This document shows positions 16,927-25,118 of a DNA stretch of 49,038 bases, piece after piece (position 1 is the first letter of the stretch; each line of letters begins with the position of its first letter). Source of the DNA: an uncultured Bacteroidales bacterium (GTDB lineage Bacteria; Bacteroidota; Bacteroidia; Bacteroidales; P3). The notes beneath the pieces are model-generated. The model worked only from the letters and a program-made list of their open reading frames with translations. It made no database searches and had not been told where the DNA came from. The stretch is taken from assembly GCA_900318835.1 (NCBI GenBank), contig ONLW01000006.1, positions 76,327-125,364 of the forward strand, given 5' to 3'. The position numbers and the translations under genes were made by a program.

Positions 16927-18279
16927 TTAAAATCTTTTTCCTTCTGCCCAGCGGCGGCCGGCGGTCTGGGCATCAGCCGAGGTGAGGAACTGGTTCTTCA
17001 CCACAAACTGGCCAGTGTGGTCGATGCAACCCCATTTGCCATCCATCTTGGCGGGAGCCACACGGTCGTTCCAGACGTTGATGAACAGTTTGGCGTCCTC
17101 GAAGGTGGGCTTGATGACCCACATGCCCTTGAAGTCGACATAACCCCATGCCTGGGTGCCGGGGTCCATGATGGGGTAGAGCCAGTGGCCCAGTTCCTGC
17201 CGGGTGTCCCATTCGTGGCCTGCCAACCAGGCCTCACGACTGAGGGTGAAGACATTGCGCGAGAGGTACTCGCCGGTGTCGCCTATAACCATCCAGTAGC
17301 CGTCGAGCTTGGCGGTGGCGAACAAGCCGGTGTCGTTGGCAAAACGGGAGGCGTCTTCAAAGATGGGTTGTATGCGCCATTCGCCGCTCCAGTCCACCCA
17401 GCCCCATTTGCCGTCCTGCGGGTTGGTCACCGGCAGACGCCAGCCTTCGAGGGTGCGGCCGTGCTCATACTGGCGCAGGGCGTAGGCGGCGTCTTCCTGG
17501 GTGAAGAAAATGGGGGTGGAGACCATCTCGCCGTTGCGGTTGATGTTGCCCCAGCGGCCTTCCTGCTTCACCTGAGTGAACTCGTAGCAATTGTCGTCGC
17601 CGAAAGGCACCTTGTCGGTATAGAGTGGCTGTACGGCCCAGCGACCCAGATAGTCCACGAAGCCCCAAAGTCCTGTGGTTGGGTTGGTCACGGCGATGCG
17701 CCATTTATAATAGTTGCGTCCGATGGCCCACTGCGCGCCGGCTTGCTCGGCTTGCTCGGCAGTATGGAATATGTTGTTGATAACCAGGATGCCGCGGCCG
17801 TCTATGCAGCCCCAGCGGCCTTCTTTCTTCACCGTGGCGTAGCTCTTCGGGTCCTTGCCCTGATGAGGGTTGGCAGCTTCGTAGACCGGCTGGTATTTCC
17901 ACCGGCCGTAGTAGTCGACGAAACCCCAGAGGCCGTCGGCCTTGTTGCGGGCTGGGTAGACCCATTTGCCCGGTTCGCTCATAATCTCCCATTCGTAGCC
18001 TGCTTCGCGTGCCACCTCCTTGGTGGGTAGCAGGTTGCGGCACACCAGGTTGCCGTCGACATCGATGACACCCCACCAGCCGTCGATCTTCACGGGAGCC
18101 CATTTTCGGGCGCTACCCTCAAATTCGCCTGCGCGCTGGTACTGGGGGGCAATCTTCCAGGTCCCGTTGTCGTTTTTGTATCCAAAGGTCTGTGTAGAAC
18201 TCTCAAAAACAAGTTTTTGGGCCTCAATAGCGCTGGCCGTCAGAATAAGAGAAAGGAGTATATATAAACCGCGTTTCAT
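16927..18279 (-). CDS. WG-repeat protein, exported
   Basis: 450 residues from the ATG at 18279, with a signal peptide (LYILLSLILTASAIEAQ). The body is about nine WG repeats, each with a core such as GLWGFVDYLGRW, GRWGNINRNGEMV, GKWGWVDWSGEW or GKWGCIDHTGQFV, alternating with QP[VIL][YF]-type strands. WG repeats form a beta-rich scaffold of unknown role, common in secreted or periplasmic Bacteroidota proteins. One unit is degenerate (GYWMVIGDTGEYL). An upstream Met (18336) would extend into the promoter and is rejected. Its promoter at 18307-18337 is a perfect match. Confidence 0.85.
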   Translation of the reverse strand: MKRGLYILLSLILTASAIEAQKLVFESSTQTFGYKNDNGTWKIAPQYQRAGEFEGSARKWAPVKIDGWWGVIDVDGNLVCRNLLPTKEVAREAGYEWEIMSEPGKWVYPARNKADGLWGFVDYYGRWKYQPVYEAANPHQGKDPKSYATVKKEGRWGCIDGRGILVINNIFHTAEQAEQAGAQWAIGRNYYKWRIAVTNPTTGLWGFVDYLGRWAVQPLYTDKVPFGDDNCYEFTQVKQEGRWGNINRNGEMVSTPIFFTQEDAAYALRQYEHGRTLEGWRLPVTNPQDGKWGWVDWSGEWRIQPIFEDASRFANDTGLFATAKLDGYWMVIGDTGEYLSRNVFTLSREAWLAGHEWDTRQELGHWLYPIMDPGTQAWGYVDFKGMWVIKPTFEDAKLFINVWNDRVAPAKMDGKWGCIDHTGQFVVKNQFLTSADAQTAGRRWAEGKRF

Positions 18280-18306
18280 TATATATGATGTTTCTAATTC
18301 AAAATG

Positions 18307-18337
18307 CAAAGATACGCACTTTTTCTTACATGGCAAA
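18307..18337 (-). promoter_or_regulatory. Promoter of the WG-repeat gene
   Basis: On the minus strand: TTTG, exactly 19 bases, TATCTTTG, ending ~28 bp upstream of the ATG. Confidence 0.88.
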
Positions 18338-18537
18338 AAAAAGATTTTCTGGCTGTCTTCTGGAGGGGTCGAACTCGCACTTTGTACCTACCAACTACCT
18401 ACCAACTCCTAACCAACTCCTACCACAGTAGGAGATGATAGGTCGTTCGTTAAGTTAAAATCCGTCGTTTTAACGTTCGTTAACAAAGTTCGGCGTCGGT
18501 TTACGCGAGGTTTGGTTTTTGGTGGTTGAAAAAAAAA
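18338..18537. repeat. Divergent intergenic gap with GGTAGGAG-family repeats
   Basis: Between about 18384 and 18441 the sequence repeats TACCAACT/TACCAACTCC several times and then turns into the inverted form GTAGGAGATGATAGG, with arms CTCCTAC and GTAGGAG. The same word family forms the palindrome at 11067-11118 and the array at 48982-49014. GTTCGTTAA words follow (18444-18484). No coding signal. Confidence 0.7.
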
Positions 18538-18569
18538 TTTGGCGGTTTCGGGCAAAAGTTGTATTTTTG
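18538..18569 (+). promoter_or_regulatory. Promoter of the methionine gamma-lyase remnant
   Basis: TTTG (18538-18541), 20 bases, TATTTTTG (18562-18569), 45 bp upstream of the ATG at 18615. Confidence 0.8.
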
Positions 18570-18614
18570 CATTTTCAAAAAAATAATAAAAACAACAATA
18601 AATAATTTATACCT

Positions 18615-19777
18615 ATGACGAAATTTGATCCCGCAACCGCCATCCAGCGCATTGATGGCCGCGATGCCAACCGTGGAGTGAACCCCGCAATCTGCGACAG
18701 CGCCACCTTTACCTTCCCCGAGGCACACCTCATGACCGAGACCTTCCACGGCGAGACCGAGGGCTACTTCCTCTACAGCCGTCACTGGAATCCCTCCAAC
18801 CTTGCTCTCTGCCAGCGTCTTGCCGCCATGGAAGGCACCGAGATGGCTTGGGTGACCGGTAGCGGTCTGGCCGCCATCACCAGCGCCCTGTTGCACGAAG
18901 TCTGCGCCGGCGACCACATCGTGGCCAGCATGACCACCTATGGCGGTACCTTCGCCTTCATGGCCAACTACCTGAAAAAGTTCAACGTGAGCTGCTCCTT
19001 CGTGAACATGCAGAACCTCGAGAGCGTGAAGAAAGCCCTCGCCGAGCACCCCAACACCAAGTCGTAGTCGGTGAAAACAGCAAGATGGCCCATGCCGCCG
19101 GTGCCAAACTCATCGTCGACAACACCTTCACCCCCATGATTTTCAGCCCCTGCCGTCTGGGTGCCGACGTCACCGTCTATTCGATGACCAAGTACATCAA
19201 CGGTACCAACGACTGCGTGGCCGGTGCCATCTGCGGCAGCGCCGAGTATATCAACAGCCTGATTGACGTGAACGACGGCACCTGCATGCTCCTCGGCCCC
19301 GTGCTGGATCCCATGCGCAGCGCTTCCATCAACAAGAACCTCCATACCCTGCACATCCGCATGAAGAAGCACGGCGAGAACGCCATGTACCTTGCCAAGC
19401 GCTTCAAAGAGGTGGGCTTCAAATACAACTACCCTGGCCTGCCCGAGCATCCCGACTACGAGCTGTTCTGCAGCATGATGAACGAGGGTTACGGCTTTGG
19501 CGGCATGATCAGCATCGACATGGGCACTGCCGACCGCGCCAGCAAGATTATGGAGCTCATGCAGCAGAAGGGCGTTGGCTACCTCGCCGTCTCGCTGGGT
19601 TACTTCAAGACTCTCTTCAGCAACAGCGGCAAGAGCACCAGCTCCGAGGTTCCCGAGGATATCCAGCGCGAGATGGGTATGAGCGAAGGCCTTATCCGCT
19701 TCTCCATGGGTCTCGACAACGACATCGAGGCTACCTTCCAGTTGATTAAGGAGAGCGTTGACGCTTTCAATAAATAG
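18615..19777 (+). pseudogene. Methionine gamma-lyase / Cys-Met metabolism PLP enzyme, broken by a frameshift and deletion
   Basis: Two collinear pieces of one PLP-dependent gamma-family enzyme. The first (18615-19067) runs from the N-terminus through the cofactor region (TGSGLAAITSAL, SMTTYGGT) and stops at TAG after EHPNTKS. The second is in another frame from about 19058 and holds AGAKLIVDNTFTPMI and the PLP-lysine motif YSMTKYINGTNDCVAG. Restoring the frame gives NTK-VVVGENSKM-AHAAGAK, still about 14 residues shorter than relatives, where the E-x-x-x-NP segment normally sits. So a deletion of roughly 43-44 bp, not just one base, separates the pieces. The rest is well preserved and the promoter is intact, which points to a recent loss or an assembly error. 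Confidence 0.75.
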
Positions 19778-19789
19778 TTTTTTTCTTGA

Positions 19790-19875
19790 TGGGTCTAATG
19801 GGTCTAATGGGTTTAGTGGGCTGAATATGTATATGCCCATTAAACCCATTAAACCCATTAACCCTATTAAACCCA
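19790..19875. repeat. Nine-base-period palindromic array
   Basis: TGGGTCTAA-type units (left) and CCCATTAAA-type units (right), all with a 9-bp period, form a large imperfect hairpin around a TATGTATATG centre. It fills the gap before elbB and ends 7 bp from its ATG. Confidence 0.85.
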
Positions 19876-19882
19876 CAATAGA

Positions 19883-20560
19883 ATGAAAAAGATAGCAGTT
19901 ATCCTTTCCGGCTGTGGCAACCGTGACGGTAGCGAGCTGCAGGAGAGTTTGTCTCTGATGCTGGCCATCGACCGTCAAGGCTGGCAGTACCAGTGCTTTG
20001 CCCCCGAGGGATTCTTCGAGGTGGTGCCCCATATCGACGTCGAAGATGACGAAGAAGAGGGCACGATGGTCGATATGGAGCAGCGCGACATCTTCGTCGA
20101 GAGTGCCCGCATCGCCCGCGGCAACCTGCTACCCATCGAGGACTACAAGCCTGCCGACTACGACGCCTTGGCGCTACCTGGTGGCCTTGGCGCTGCCCGA
20201 AACCTCTCTACGTTCGCCTTCGACGGCCCGAGAATGGAGGTTGTCGACAGTGTAGCTGACGCCATCCTCGCGACCTACCGTGTCGGCAAGCCTGTGGTGG
20301 CCATGTGCATAGCCCCCATGGTGGTGGCCAAGGTGCTGGGCCGCTACGAGGTGGAGCTCACCCTCGGACCCGACAACAACCAGGCTTCCGGAGTGGCCAA
20401 GGGCTTCGGCTGTAAGGTTCGTTCTTGTGGCCCTACCGATGTCTGCGTCGACAGCGACCACAAGGTGCTTACTACCCCCGCCTACATGGCTGCCTCGCAT
20501 ATCAGCGAGATATTCGACGGTGCTGCCAATATGATTGGCGAATTGGCGAAGATGATTTAA
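19883..20560 (+). CDS. elbB: ElbB-type glyoxalase / DJ-1 superfamily protein
   Basis: 225 residues, the usual ElbB length. Features are the N-terminal ILSGCGNRDGSEL, the ALPGGLGAARNLS loop, and the nucleophile elbow VAMCIAP with Cys142. ElbB is a DJ-1/PfpI-fold protein first tied to isoprenoid synthesis, later shown to have glyoxalase activity; the physiological role is still debated. The gene follows a 9-bp-period array and is closed by a hairpin terminator at 20581-20610. The broken PLP enzyme lies just upstream. Confidence 0.9.
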   Translation: MKKIAVILSGCGNRDGSELQESLSLMLAIDRQGWQYQCFAPEGFFEVVPHIDVEDDEEEGTMVDMEQRDIFVESARIARGNLLPIEDYKPADYDALALPGGLGAARNLSTFAFDGPRMEVVDSVADAILATYRVGKPVVAMCIAPMVVAKVLGRYEVELTLGPDNNQASGVAKGFGCKVRSCGPTDVCVDSDHKVLTTPAYMAASHISEIFDGAANMIGELAKMI

Positions 20561-20580
20561 CGGATTCTGCCAACAATAAG

Positions 20581-20610
20581 AAAAGCCCCTGCATTTGCAA
20601 GGGCTTTTTT
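20581..20610. terminator. Intrinsic terminator after elbB
   Basis: AAAAGCCC ... GGGCTTTT stem extended by TGCA/TGCA across one mismatch, followed by a T-run; also serves the convergent TPR gene. Confidence 0.85.
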
Positions 20611-20632
20611 ATAATTATATTGTTGCCAGTTT

Positions 20633-21298
20633 TTATTTGGCTTCGGCGAGGCCAATGTATTTGTCAATCTCGGGGTATTCGGTGCTGGTGGGATAGTGTT
20701 TCACCTGTTTGAAGAGTTCGAGAGCCTTGGCATTGTCGGTGCCGAGGTAGCAGAGACCGGCCTTGAGGAGGGCAGCGGGGGAGGTGAGTTCGTTCTCGTT
20801 GGTCTGGGCAGCCTTGACATAGAGTTTGGCAGCTTCGTCGAACTTCTGTTGCTCGGCGAGGGCATCGGCTTCACCCATCAGGGCGAGGGGCTTGGTGTAG
20901 AGGTCCTTGCCTCTGTAGTCGCTGAAGAACTTAGCGGCCTCGGCATACTTCTCAAGACGCAGGCTGGCCATACCGGCATAGAGCTTGGCAAGTTTACCGG
21001 CTTTGGTGCAACCGTACTGGTCGATGACGGCCAGGAAACCGGGATTGGTACCGTCGCCGTCGAGGGCGGTCTGGTAGTCTCCGTTGTCGAAATAGTTCTC
21101 AGCGTAGAAGATTGCTTCGGCGGCTTTGGCTTCCCGCGGGGCTTTGTAGAACTTGAAGTAGCAGAAGATAATCAGGGCCACGGCCACGACAGCGCAGACG
21201 GCGATGATGATTTTCTTCTGGTTTTTCTGGATGAACTCCTCATAACGGTTGATGACATTTGCCATCTCGGTGTTTTTTTCTTCTAATTGCTCTTTCAT
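20633..21298 (-). CDS. Membrane-anchored tetratricopeptide protein (YfgM-like)
   Basis: 221 residues. A short cytoplasmic N-terminus with a helix (VINRYEEFIQKNQKK) leads to one transmembrane segment at about residues 29-48 (IIIAVCAVVAVALIIFCYF). The rest is periplasmic and built of TPR-like helix pairs (AEAIFYAENYFDNGDY, KLAKLYAGMASLRLEKYAEA, PAALLKAGLCYLGTDNAKAL). This matches the YfgM type, which works with periplasmic chaperones and the Sec translocon in E. coli; that role here is inference. A likely -7 element (TACTTTTG, minus strand) lies at 21366-21373. Monocistronic. Confidence 0.83.
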   Translation of the reverse strand: MKEQLEEKNTEMANVINRYEEFIQKNQKKIIIAVCAVVAVALIIFCYFKFYKAPREAKAAEAIFYAENYFDNGDYQTALDGDGTNPGFLAVIDQYGCTKAGKLAKLYAGMASLRLEKYAEAAKFFSDYRGKDLYTKPLALMGEADALAEQQKFDEAAKLYVKAAQTNENELTSPAALLKAGLCYLGTDNAKALELFKQVKHYPTSTEYPEIDKYIGLAEAK

Positions 21299-21531
21299 TA
21301 TGAATAACTTTTATTTTTTTCTTTAAAAATATTTTTCTCTAAAATTTTAAGTGTAAAATCGGATGCAAAAGTACAAATTTTTTATGAATTGGAAGATAAA
21401 AGTTGAAAGATTTGGGGTAATGGGGAAAAGAGATACGAAGAGATTAAAAAAATATTTATTGAGAATCAGTTAATTGTGTGTCTTTTGTTAAAAAAAGTGA
21501 AAAAAAATTTTTTTCTTAAATTTATTTTACA

Positions 21532-21539
21532 TATCTTTG
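21532..21539 (+). promoter_or_regulatory. Promoter -7 element before the DHOD-like gene
   Basis: TATCTTTG, about 20 bp before the ATG at 21562; the expected TTTG element is replaced by a T-run. Confidence 0.6.
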
Positions 21540-21561
21540 CAAGTTGAAAAATGAATATGAT

Positions 21562-22545
21562 ATGAATACAAAAACTAAATATTTGGGGCTCGATTTGAAG
21601 AGCCCGATTATAGTCGGCAGTTGCGGATTGACCTCCGATGTGGACAAGATGGTTGAGATGGAGAAGGCCGGTGCTGGTGCTGTGGTGCTGAAGTCTGTTT
21701 TTGAGGAACAGATTATCTATGATATCAAGCGCAATACCCATGTGGTGGCTCCTACCGACAACTACGGCGACAGCTATGAGTACATCGCCGCCCATGTGGC
21801 TGACGACTCGCTAGGCAAGCATTTCCAGATGATACGCGATGCCAAGAAGTGCTTGACCATTCCGGTGATTGGCTCCATCAACTGCTTTTCCTACGAGAAC
21901 TGGCTGACCTACGCCATCAAGTTTCAGGAGGCTGGTTGTGACGCTTTGGAGCTCAACATGGCCATCTTGCCCTATGAGACCTCCTTGTCGGCCGACGATG
22001 TGGAACGTACCTTCAATCAGATAATCAATACCTTGCGTAAATCCATCAATATCCCCATAAGTATAAAGGTTGGAACCTATTTCACTGACATGGCCAAGCA
22101 GATGCAGCAGCTCAGTTGGATGGGCGTCCAGGGTGTGACCATGTTCAACAAGAGTGTTCAGGTGGACATTGACATCGAGAATGAGTCTTTGAAGAATGCC
22201 TCGTTCTTGTCGAATCCCGGCGAGGTGTACAACACGTTGCGTTGGGTGGCCCTCCTAAGCAAGAAGATGCGTTGCGACATTTCCGCCTCGACGGGTGTCT
22301 ATAGTGCCGATGATGTGGTGAAGATGCTTTTGGCCGGTGCCAACACTGTTCAGGTGGTGAGTTGCCTCTACAAGAACGGCATCGATACCCTCCGTGAGCT
22401 CAACGAAGGCCTCAATGCCTGGATGCAGAAGAAAGGCTACGAGAGCATCGACAAGTTCCGTGGCAAACTCGCAGTGCAGCCTAACGACAAGGCTTCTGTG
22501 GCCATGCGTACCCAGTTTATGAAATATTTTGCTGAGATTGTCTAA
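21562..22545 (+). CDS. Dihydroorotate dehydrogenase-like flavoprotein
   Basis: About 327 residues from the ATG at 21562; an ATG at 21544 lies almost at the transcription start and is less likely. It is a TIM-barrel protein of the PyrD class 1 family (LGLDLKSPIIVGSCGLTSD, GAGAVVLKSVFEEQI, VIGSINC, phosphate-binding end GANTVQVVSCLYKNG). In true class 1 enzymes the segment ELNxSCPN carries the catalytic Cys; here it reads ELNMAILPYETS, so that Cys is absent. This fits the separate group labelled dihydroorotate dehydrogenase-like, whose substrate is unknown. A four-helix-bundle gene follows after 41 bp. Confidence 0.82.
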   Translation: MNTKTKYLGLDLKSPIIVGSCGLTSDVDKMVEMEKAGAGAVVLKSVFEEQIIYDIKRNTHVVAPTDNYGDSYEYIAAHVADDSLGKHFQMIRDAKKCLTIPVIGSINCFSYENWLTYAIKFQEAGCDALELNMAILPYETSLSADDVERTFNQIINTLRKSINIPISIKVGTYFTDMAKQMQQLSWMGVQGVTMFNKSVQVDIDIENESLKNASFLSNPGEVYNTLRWVALLSKKMRCDISASTGVYSADDVVKMLLAGANTVQVVSCLYKNGIDTLRELNEGLNAWMQKKGYESIDKFRGKLAVQPNDKASVAMRTQFMKYFAEIV

Positions 22546-22586
22546 AAAATCATAAAACAAATTACTTTAACTAAAATTACAAGATT

Positions 22587-23036
22587 ATGGACCAGCAAGA
22601 AGAAAGAACCGTCAGCTTTTTCCGTTTCGAGGACCTGCGCGTTTACGCCAAGGCCACGGACTATGCAACTTGGGTGACTACTCAAATGAACGCACCCCGC
22701 AGCGAAAGTGAGAAAACCCTTGCCTCTTCGTTCTGTCATTCCTCTTTCGACATCGCCCTCAACATCGCCGAGGGTTCGAGTCGTAGCAAGAGCCAGTTTG
22801 ACCACTACCTGAAGATTGCCAAGACGGCCATCCGCGAATGTGTGGTGTACACTGAGGTGGCACACAATCTGGGACTTATGAACGAGGAGCAGTACACTCA
22901 ATCGCGTGAGTACCTCATGGAACTCACTCGCATGATTGGAGCCCTCATCATTTCGCTCCAACGCTCGGCCGAACGCCGCAACGAGCAGGCCGAGGAAGAA
23001 CAGGGCGATCCCTACTCTAACGACATGTCTTATTAA
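22587..23036 (+). CDS. Four helix bundle protein (S23/IVS family)
   Basis: 149 residues. The family signature is clear: FFRFEDLRVYAKA at the start, then IALNIAEGSSRSKSQFDHYLKIA in the centre. Related proteins are encoded inside 23S rRNA intervening sequences or as stand-alone genes and form pentameric helical bundles; their function is not settled. The acidic, Gln-rich tail (ERRNEQAEEEQGDPYS) is extra. It lies between the DHOD-like gene and kdsA, 9 bp before kdsA, so probably in the same transcript. Confidence 0.85.
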   Translation: MDQQEERTVSFFRFEDLRVYAKATDYATWVTTQMNAPRSESEKTLASSFCHSSFDIALNIAEGSSRSKSQFDHYLKIAKTAIRECVVYTEVAHNLGLMNEEQYTQSREYLMELTRMIGALIISLQRSAERRNEQAEEEQGDPYSNDMSY

Positions 23037-23045
23037 TACCATTGC

Positions 23046-23867
23046 ATGAACCCAAACTTATCAGATTTAAAGTACACAGAGACCGGCAATTTCTTCCTAA
23101 TTGCCGGTCCTTGTGTGATAGAGGATCACGAAAATCCCTTCGTGGTGTGTCAGCGGCTGGTGGAAATCACCGACCGCTTGCATATTCCATTTGCCTTCAA
23201 AGCCTCTTACCGTAAGGCTAACCGTTCAAGCGTTAGTTCGTTTACCGGAATAGGTGACCGTGAGGGCCTTGAAATCCTTGCCACCATCCGCGAGCGCTAC
23301 CATGTGCCAGTGGTCACCGACATCCACTCTGAGGCTGAGGCCGAGATGGCCGCCGAGTATGTCGATGTGTTGCAGATTCCAGCCTTCCTTTGCCGTCAGA
23401 CTGAACTGTTGCATGCTGCCGCCGAGACTGGCAAGTGCGTCAATGTTAAGAAGGGCCAGTTTCTCTCGCCCGAAGCTATGAAACAGGTGGCTGACAAGAT
23501 GCGTGCTTTCGGCAGCGAAAACTTCATGCTCACCGAACGCGGCACCACTTTCGGCTATCAGGACCTTGTGGTCGACTTCCGCGGCGTTCCCACCATGCAG
23601 CAGAACCGTGTGCCTGTGGTGGTCGACATCACCCACTCGCTCCAGCAGCCCAACCAGTCGGCCGGTGTCACTGGCGGTCGTCCCGACATGATAGAGACCA
23701 TCGGCCGTGCTGCCATCGCTGTGGGTGCCGACGGTATCTTCATGGAAACTCACCCCGACCCCGCCCGCGCAAAGAGTGACGGCGCCAACATGCTCCGACT
23801 CGACCTCGCCGAATCTCTTCTGGAACACCTGTCTGCAATAAGAAAGACAATTAATCAACTAGTATAA
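23046..23867 (+). CDS. kdsA: 3-deoxy-D-manno-octulosonate 8-phosphate synthase
   Basis: 273 residues. It condenses phosphoenolpyruvate with arabinose 5-phosphate to make Kdo-8-phosphate for the inner core of lipopolysaccharide. Recognisable segments are FLIAGPCVIED, FKASYRKANRSS, VVTDIHSEAEAE, QIPAFLCRQTELL, NVKKGQFLSP and METHPDP. Cys23 in GPCVIE is the ligand found in metal-dependent forms such as that of Aquifex, rather than the Asn of the E. coli metal-free form. The last two codons and the stop are made from the first unit of a 9-bp tandem array. Its presence shows a Gram-negative envelope. Confidence 0.95.
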   Translation: MNPNLSDLKYTETGNFFLIAGPCVIEDHENPFVVCQRLVEITDRLHIPFAFKASYRKANRSSVSSFTGIGDREGLEILATIRERYHVPVVTDIHSEAEAEMAAEYVDVLQIPAFLCRQTELLHAAAETGKCVNVKKGQFLSPEAMKQVADKMRAFGSENFMLTERGTTFGYQDLVVDFRGVPTMQQNRVPVVVDITHSLQQPNQSAGVTGGRPDMIETIGRAAIAVGADGIFMETHPDPARAKSDGANMLRLDLAESLLEHLSAIRKTINQLV

Positions 23868-23911
23868 CTAGTATCACTAGGAATACTAGTATTACTAGAA
23901 ATACTAGAAAC
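23858..23911 (+). repeat. Six-copy 9-bp tandem array between kdsA and the exonuclease gene
   Basis: Six units beginning ACTAG (ACTAGTATA, ACTAGTATC, ACTAGGAAT, ACTAGTATT, ACTAGAAAT, ACTAGAAAC). The array starts inside the end of kdsA and ends 5 bp before the next ATG (23917). Confidence 0.9.
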
Positions 23912-23916
23912 AAATC

Positions 23917-24777
23917 ATGGAACTGAATCTCACCAAACCTATCGTTTTTTTTGACCTCGAGACCACTGGCGTCACCGTCGGTCATGACCATATCGTCGAA
24001 ATCTGCCTCCATAAAGTGTTGCCCGGCGGAGTTACCGACACGCGGGTAGAACGCGTCCGTCCCGTTGATGCCGACGGCAAGACCGTCCATATCCCCGAGA
24101 TGACCACCGCCATCCATGGCATCACCGATGCTGACGTGGCCGACAAGCCCACTTTCCGCGAACTGGCTTCCAGCCTGTTGGAGTATATCGGCAATGCCGA
24201 CCTGGCTGGCTACAACAGCAACAAGTTCGACGTGCCGCTGCTCGTGGAGGAGTTCCTCCGCGCGGGCATCGACTTCGACCTCAAGTGTCGCCACCTCGTC
24301 GACGTGCAGAACATCTTCCACCAGATGGAGCAGCGTACTCTTGTGGCCGCTTATAAGTTCTATTGCCAGAAGGATCTCGAAAATGCCCATTCAGCCGCCG
24401 CCGACACCATCGCCACCTACGAGGTCCTCAAGGCCCAGCTCGACCGCTACCAGGGTGTCGACTACAAGGACCACTCCGGCAAGGTGTCGCAGCCTGTCGT
24501 CAACGACATGGCCGCCCTCAGCCGCTTCACCGCCAACAGCCAGTGGGCCGATCTTGTGGGCCATATAGGCTACGACGCCCAACACCGCGAGATCTTCAAC
24601 TTCGGCAAGCACAAGGGCGAGACGGTGGAAAACGTTTTCGAGAAGGAACCTTCCTATTACGACTGGATGATGAAGTCCGACTTCCCGCTCTCCACCAAGA
24701 AGCTCATCACCGAAATCTGGGACCGCAAGAAACAGCGCAAGCTCGACCAGCTGAAAGCCCACTTCGGCGGCAAATAA
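23917..24777 (+). CDS. DEDDh 3'-5' exonuclease with ExoX-like C-terminal domain
   Basis: 286 residues. The three exonuclease motifs are present: Exo I FDLETTG (Asp13, Glu15), Exo II GYNSNKFD (Asp105), and Exo III AHSAAADT (His158, Asp163), the DEDDh pattern of DnaQ-like enzymes. After a linker, residues ~225-286 (IFNFGKHKGETVENV ... YYDWMMKSDFPLSTK) match the small domain found at the end of ExoX-like proteins and in other Bacteroidota nucleases. It probably trims single strands in repair; it is not a Pol III proofreading subunit by context. A terminator follows at 24806-24827. Confidence 0.9.
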   Translation: MELNLTKPIVFFDLETTGVTVGHDHIVEICLHKVLPGGVTDTRVERVRPVDADGKTVHIPEMTTAIHGITDADVADKPTFRELASSLLEYIGNADLAGYNSNKFDVPLLVEEFLRAGIDFDLKCRHLVDVQNIFHQMEQRTLVAAYKFYCQKDLENAHSAAADTIATYEVLKAQLDRYQGVDYKDHSGKVSQPVVNDMAALSRFTANSQWADLVGHIGYDAQHREIFNFGKHKGETVENVFEKEPSYYDWMMKSDFPLSTKKLITEIWDRKKQRKLDQLKAHFGGK

Positions 24778-24805
24778 TATTGTATAAATACAATAGTCAG
24801 TCAGT

Positions 24806-24835
24806 GCCGCAGGATTATCCCTGCGGCTTTTTTTA
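24806..24835 (+). terminator. Intrinsic terminator
   Basis: GCCGCAGG (24806-24813), loop ATTATC, CCTGCGGC (24820-24827), then a long T-tract. Confidence 0.88.
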
Positions 24836-24866
24836 TTTTTTCTTTCATTGTTTCAAAAAAAAGTTG

Positions 24867-24875
24867 TATCTTTGC
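24867..24875 (+). promoter_or_regulatory. Promoter -7 element of the rod-shaped RNA
   Basis: TATCTTTGC predicts transcription start near 24881. The upstream TTTG element is poor (TTG about 16 bases away). Confidence 0.65.
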
Positions 24876-24880
24876 ACATG

Positions 24881-25082
24881 ATTTGGGAGTAGAAATCCCA
24901 ATGATTATTATTGAAGCGTTATGCTTCCTTGTACTTGAGAACGTCGGAACTTTTCAAGGTGAATTATCAAGGATGTATGATGGCTTTACGCGTATAGCGT
25001 GGGCTGTTACTACATTAGATAATTCAGGTTTCCGACGACCTTCAAGTACTAAGTGGGCATACAGTGCCACGCTTCTTTTTTG
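24881..25082 (+). ncRNA. Rod-shaped structured RNA of about 200 nt (6S-like outline)
   Basis: A promoter is followed by a 5' hairpin (TTGGGA / TCCCAA, 24883-24901) and then a series of nested complementary arms: GAAGCGT/ACGCTTC (24913-24919 with 25068-25074), TATGC/GCATA (24920-24924 with 25057-25061), CTTGTACTTGA with TCAAGTACTAAG (24928-24938 with 25042-25053, one bulge), CGTCGGAA/TTCCGACG (24942-24949 with 25030-25037), TGAATTATC/GATAATTCA (24960-24968 with 25018-25026), ATGTA/TACAT and ACGC/GCGT. A T-run (25076-25081) follows the outermost arm, as in a terminator. An asymmetric internal loop (about 24950-24959) lies between the fourth and fifth arms. The outline recalls 6S RNA, but identity is unproven. 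A 78-codon reading frame across it is rejected. Confidence 0.6.
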
Positions 25083-25091
25083 TCAATGCTC

Positions 25092-25112
25092 TTTTGGCAC
25101 GAAGGGCCAAAA
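25092..25112 (+). promoter_or_regulatory. Hairpin just before the membrane-protein start
   Basis: TTTTGGC / GCCAAAA, loop ACGAAGG, ending 6 bp before the possible ATG at 25119. No T-tract follows; it could influence translation of the gene. Confidence 0.5.
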
Positions 25113-25118
25113 TGTATA

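Noticed and set aside
17017-18030. A 337-codon plus-strand frame opposite the WG-repeat gene
   Set aside because: Antisense of a repeat gene, so the translated shadow also looks periodic; no signal or motif.
23858-23911. A CRISPR array
   Set aside because: The units are only 9 bp and contiguous, with no spacers and no cas genes nearby.
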